Source: Stercorarius parasiticus
Taxonomy: Eukaryota; Chordata; Aves; Charadriiformes; Stercorariidae
Length of the DNA: 64,000 nt
Assembly (NCBI GenBank): GCA_013396915.1
Contig: VWZL01004605.1
Coordinates: forward strand, 62,001 to 126,000
Reading direction: 5' to 3'
Both the position numbers and the translations under genes were made by a program. Shown here one piece after another: positions 59,476 through 64,000 of this stretch. Position 1 is the stretch's first letter. Every line of letters begins with the position of its first letter. The notes below the pieces were generated by a model. It was given only the letters and a program-made list of their open reading frames with translations, made no database searches and was not told the origin of the DNA.

Positions 59476-62400
59476 TAACAGGGCTGGATTTTTAGGGCTG
59501 ACAATAGATGCATGGGTTCCAGCTTGTCTTATGGATTCTATGGGCGTAGTCTGAGAAAGGTAACACCGACTTTGAATATCGTCATACTAATGCTTCTCAA
59601 ACCTGCTTTAGAGATATTTCTGCCCCTGCTATCTTCCCCAGGAATGAAAGGGTAATTTAAGGGTAGCTATAAACAGCAAATCATTTAGGAGATTGACTTC
59701 AGTCAGTTTTTGGATGAAGGCAACAGACTTCAGTATCTCTCCTTTGATTTTTATCTGCCAGGGTTTCAATATGGGTTAGCTGTGGGCTTTCTGATATGGA
59801 TATTTAGAGTATGTGAAAAGGGATGGAGCCAACGGTTCGCTGAATCCAACAGCTGTCATTTAGCAAAGCCGTTTGCTTACTTTGCCAGTGTGAAGGAGAC
59901 ATGCAGGCCACCCCAGATGTGAAGAAGTTCCTTATCTCCTTCCTATTTGCAGCACAGACTTCCAGCTACCCGTCTTGCCATTCCTCTGCCACTGAAATTC
60001 ACTTTCTGGTAATGCTGTTCCCAATGTAGATTTAACTGCTTTTCTGGTGAAAAGAAAGGAGGGAGAAAAAAAAGCTGTCACCGATATCAGAGAGCGGAGC
60101 CACACTACTGAGGAAAGCAGCTGTAAATGTTTCTTTGTCCTAAATGAAGCTGCCTGGAGCCTCTTGTGTGTGTGCTCGGTCAGGGACCACGCTGGTGGGT
60201 CAGGCACAGAGGAGGTATAGAGCTGCCAATTACAGCCGTATTTTGTTCCAAATCGCTTGAAGTGGTCTGGGAGAACTTTCATTTAAACAAGATGATGGCA
60301 TAGACCTAAAAGCTGTCAACATTTTGGTCTTGAAACAAGGCTCTGGGCAGGCTCAGGGAGAGATTTTTCATCGCTCTCTTCTGTCTGCAGAAACACACAC
60401 CGTGTGGTAAACAGGTCTGTGCTGTGGTGCGATGTAGGGACTCGCTGAATACAACAAGAAAGTCTCGAGTCTTCCATCAGTATCACGCTCCCTCTACATG
60501 ATGGTAGGATAGTTGAATTATTCCTCTTCCACCCAACATTTCTGCCTGTCTTTGCTGTTGCATTATTCCAGGGTGTGAAGCTTCTCCACAGCTAAAGCTG
60601 GAGAAACTGTTTTGACAAAAAAGACCCAGAAAAACTGATGTTGAACTGAGCATATTGGTAGATCTGTACTTCCTCCTTCTACAAGGAACCCAAAGCAGAA
60701 GTAAAGAGGTAATTCTTGATATTCTTATACTATTTCTGGCTTTTCTGGAAGTAAAAATCGGAAGAAATCTCATACAAATGTTTGTCCTTCTGAGATATCC
60801 AAGCCAATTATGCGGATCTAAGGGGTTTAGATAAAGTAGATATAAGCACAGTGAGTTCTTTTTCTCTAATCTTGAGAAACTTTCCCATCTTACCGCTCCA
60901 GTGTGTCCACAGATAAAATTCTGAGTGTAGAAAGTCCTCAGAAAAGGTTCAGGCACTGTAATTGTTTTGCACTGAAGGTGCAAAACTTTTGCCTACATAA
61001 TGCTCAGCTGAGGTGAGCATAGAGAGGATCTTCCACTCCTCCCCACCTCTGTAGGCATACACAAGATTACTCTACACTCTTAAGCTAGGACAGTGACTGC
61101 AATCTCTTCATTTTAGCTTGCAGCAGAGCGTTTGCCCTCTGTCATGACTCACCGCCAACTAATCATATTTTTGCCAGACTTGGATCTTATTGAACCTTCT
61201 TGAATCAGGTTCTCAGCACCAGCTCCTGGGTGTGGGAGCTGTTGTGGCAATGCTGCCTGACGCAGGCTAGCAGGTAGATAATTTTTCAAATGGTAGATTG
61301 ACAACTGTTACTGTTTGTGTTTTCACTGCAGGTAGGAGGTCTCCAATTAAGGTTAATCTTGCAATGTTAATTGAGCCACAATGCATATACTCCTTCTTGA
61401 GTATAAGAGCATCACAGAAGGAAATCCACATTCAAAACAAGGCTCGGTTATCCATGTAATAGACCTCCCTGGCTGCTGTTGGCTGCAAAGTTGACAGTCT
61501 AACTAGAAAAAAATTTCACAGATGAAGAGCAGTGTCACAAAACCTCTGATTCATGAGGGGGTACCAATGGCCTCTTCCCTGAGCAAAATCATTATCTAAG
61601 GAAGCTGTCATATTTTTACTCATGCAAAATTCCAGTCTGGGGGCCATTGAATCCTTTAAAAGGCGCACTAGAAATCATACAGGGAGATCTTTGTTACAAA
61701 AATGTGGTTGAAATCCACGTAGGTCTAAACTCAAGCTAGCTAACTGTGGCCATATTCCACACTCATTATTTCCACAAAGGGAACCCGTCAAAGTAATATC
61801 CCATCATTCTTTTTACTGCATTAAATGGTGTTGCTCTGGCTGTGTCTACCCTGATGAATGCATCCACTAGTGTTTGTATCCACGCTAGGCAGGTTGGCCT
61901 CCTTCACAGCAGGGTAGCTCTGTCTTTTCCTTACCACACTTGGCCCTGTGTCTCCTGCAGGTCCTTCTTCCCCTAAGACATAGCTGTCATTTTGGGTCCA
62001 TTATTTTCAGTTTGAAGTGTGAGCTGTGTTGCAGTCCTGCTGCTTGGTGTTTTCATGGAATGACGCTGAGATTCTACATTTTGGTATTGCAAGTATATGA
62101 CAAGACTGGAGTGCTTAAGTTTGCAAAGCCTGCAGGGAAGATGCTGGAGGACACTGCAGAACAGAAGAAAACAAACCTGATGCATTATTGTCCATACTGC
62201 CTGCTGGGAGATATTCCCAGAGTAGAATATCGAAGAAAAAACACTCTGATTTTTCTGTCAAAGGATCTACCTAGTACTTTACAAAAATAGCATGGAGTTA
62301 ATTAATCTTTATGCCATACAGGGGATCAGTGAATCAAGACCAGGGGCGAAATGTGGAGTGAGATGATGGTGTAGACATACACCCACCCATGTAACTGTAT

Positions 62401-62574
62401 GCAAATCGGAGTGATTTTCTGGGCACAGGGAGGTGTGGGAAAATACCGGGGAACTCAGAGTTCAAATGCTGCAATTGCATCTTCAGCACCGAGGGTGCCA
62501 GCCCTTGTGAAAACAGAACCTGAGCTTCAGTTGGTAATCCCACTCTGAATGGAAAACATCCCCCCGTATGGCTT
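59476..62574. other. single-copy non-coding stretch
   Basis: No gene or repeat was recognised. The 166-codon minus-strand frame 60483-60983 has no motif and unusual residue use, and is treated as chance. The phrase 'GAATCCTTTAAAAGGCGCAC' at 61649-61668 weakly recalls the CR1 ORF2 end but has no supporting flanks. Confidence 0.45.
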
Positions 62575-62678
62575 AGCGATATGGTTTAGTGATGGTTTTT
62601 GTCAGAGTTAGGTTGATGGTCGAACTAGATGATCTGAAAGGTCTCTTCTAACTTAGGCAATTCTATGATCCTGTAATT
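62575..62678 (+). mobile_element. CR1 LINE 3' end
   Basis: 'TTAGGTTGATGGTCGAACTA', 'GATGATCTGAAAGGTCTCTT' and 'CTAACTTAGGCAATTCTATG' make a CR1 end with the same subfamily signature (acttaggcaattctatgat) as the inverted copy at 35.2 kb. About 100 bp is present. The octamer tail is short and partly mutated. Confidence 0.88.
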
Positions 62679-63832
62679 CGTGTTTTCTCTATGAACGAGA
62701 AGGAGGAAGAGACAACAGCTTCAACTGGGTTAATTCTGAAGTGAAGACATAACCTCTGACACACAGGATCATTTGCCCTTTTATGTGGGAAAACCTATTA
62801 TTAGAGCTTGACGGAAATGTTTAAAGACTTAAACATAAAATGCCACCTACCTTCAGCTTTCAAATATTGAGTAACAGAGTTTGGTGCTGACTTCTCATCC
62901 TTGTTTAGACTCTCCTTCTTAGTGAAAGTCTTGTGAAGGTAGCCTATTTCTTTAACAAAGCTGTGCTGAAGTGTGGATGATGAGGACAGTGAAGATCCTG
63001 GGGAGATCCTCTGCAAAACACCCTGGAGCCATTTGTATCAATTAACTCCACCACCAGGATGTGGCTGCCTGTAGGCCAGGCTGTTACCTATTATCTCTTG
63101 AAGTGAAGATCATTTTTGATAGGGAAAGTGGGAGGCTTTTGCTTATGAGAATGAGTTCACCCAAGGGTGCTCAAGTTAAGGGTTCCTCAGTAGTCTCTTA
63201 ATCATATAGGGCGATTTGTAGAGAAAGTGTTTTTTTTAAAAAAAACCCTTTTCAGTTAGCCTGTTGAATTGTGCTTAATGTGCTGCGGGTCGCTGTTAGG
63301 ACTTCTGAGCTTTGATGAGCACATGCGGTGTCACATTCCCAGGATGCAGCCCAAGGCAGTGTCACAGTGGCGTAACTATCGTCAAATGGTGTCAGTGGTC
63401 CAGTTCTGACTTGAAAAGGGCATCGCTGACTCCTCTTACTACAGTTTTTTGGCTTTTTTCCAAGGTTTCCTCCCCAACAGATGCTGAAACCCCAGCAGAA
63501 AGCAGGAATGAATATAACAAAGCAAATGCATGGCATAGCTAATTAGTAATTAAAGTCTCTTAAAGCTGGTAGTATCACACAGAATCAAAAAAAAGGAGGA
63601 AGGTTTATTGGATCTCTACCCTCAAAAGATTTTTCTATTGCACCTATCACAGCATTTCATCATGACTAATTTTTAATGAGTGAAAGAGGGGAGGACGTCC
63701 TGCTGCTGGTTACCCAAAGTATAAATCCGGAGTAGTTCTGCTGTCTCCAGTTTTCTGTGATGGTAGCAAAAGGCAAGTTTGCAGCCAGGGTACGGCCTTC
63801 ATGAGAGCACCAGCTAGAGATAAAGATTAAAA
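62679..63832. other. single-copy non-coding stretch
   Basis: No gene was recognised. A T-run followed by an A-run lies at about 63229-63245. Confidence 0.45.
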
Positions 63833-63857
63833 AGAGAGAGAGAGAGAGAGAGAGAGA
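63833..63857. repeat. (AG)n microsatellite
   Basis: Twelve and a half uninterrupted AG units. The length suggests it may vary between individuals. Confidence 0.95.
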
Positions 63858-63894
63858 CTATCATTAAAGGACTGAAAGACCTTTCTAAAATGTA

Positions 63895-63985
63895 GCTCCT
63901 GGGGGAAGGTCTCATTATGTTTATATAGCACCTGGCAAAACAGAGTCCTTCTGAATTCAGTTTCTGGAAGCTGCAGACATATCCA
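63895..63985 (+). repeat. ancient amniote dispersed repeat, 3' end (copy 5)
   Basis: 'TGGGGGAAGGTCTCATTATG', 'TTTATATAGCACCTGGCAAA' and 'ACAGAGTCCTTCTG' follow the family order ggggcagggactgtct, tttgtatagcacctagcaca and atggggtcct. The copy is diverged and runs nearly to the end of the window. Confidence 0.5.
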
Positions 63986-64000
63986 ATGAAATGACAGCAC

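Noticed and set aside
60483..60983. 166-codon minus-strand frame
   Set aside because: No motif, odd residue use, and no supporting neighbours or splice sites.
61640..61690. GAATCCTTTAAAAGGCGCAC resembling the CR1 ORF2 end
   Set aside because: Only one short phrase matches, and no 3' UTR or upstream block follows.
1..64000. Endogenous retrovirus or DNA transposon
   Set aside because: No LTR pair, primer-binding site, retroviral protein motif or transposase motif was seen on either strand.
1..64000. CRISPR array, operons, prokaryotic or phage system
   Set aside because: No regularly spaced repeats or tightly packed frames. All signals point to vertebrate DNA.

Overview
The window reads as non-coding vertebrate DNA, most probably from a bird. 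The main evidence is the set of CR1 LINE 3' ends, with their short repeats of the ATTCTATG/ATTCTGTG type, at about 18.75, 20.28, 35.2, 35.5, 47.2 and 62.6 kb. Other evidence is the low overall repeat density, the absence of L1 or Alu-like repeats, and the vertebrate microsatellites and homopolymer runs. The species cannot be named from what is visible. No open reading frame could be assigned to a known cellular gene, and no tRNA, rRNA, CRISPR array, operon or plasmid/phage feature was seen. The window looks like a gene desert or the inside of a very large intron.

Layout. 0-7.7 kb: single-copy sequence with one old dispersed-repeat end (425-540) and a MIR-like fragment (about 6.1 kb). 7.7-9.2 kb: two CR1 fragments on the minus strand. 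9.2-17.8 kb: single-copy sequence with an assembly gap at 16640-16661 beside a C-tract and a poly-A run. 17.8-20.3 kb: a very old CR1/L3-type 3' end, a better preserved CR1, a pyrimidine-rich block and an isolated CR1 tail. 20.3-21.3 kb: an unidentified minus-strand ORF, then an AT-rich block with two perfect octamer motifs. 21.3-35.2 kb: mostly single-copy sequence with a decayed CR1 end (23.8 kb) and another old dispersed repeat (27.5 kb). 35.2-36.4 kb: a cluster of minus-strand CR1 pieces of different ages, then a short lysine-rich ORF. 36.4-47.1 kb: single-copy sequence with ancient CR1 remnants at 38.5 and 46 kb. 47.15-47.49 kb: the best preserved CR1, with the end of its ORF2 still open. 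47.5-55.5 kb: single-copy sequence with one possible exon-like ORF. 55.5-56.2 kb: a decayed but readable reverse-transcriptase fragment of an ancient LINE. 58.2-59.0 kb: an inverted pair of old dispersed repeats, followed by an AT-rich block that resembles a conserved non-coding element. 62.6 kb to the end: one CR1 tail, an (AG)n microsatellite and a fifth copy of the old dispersed repeat.

The clearest content is layered retroposon history: relatively young CR1, older CR1, CR1/L3 and L2-like remnants, and MIR/CORE-SINE-like scraps. Separate from these are a few stretches whose base pattern suggests possible regulatory DNA. No gene system can be supported, and repeat calls rest on recognising family motifs by eye without a database search.
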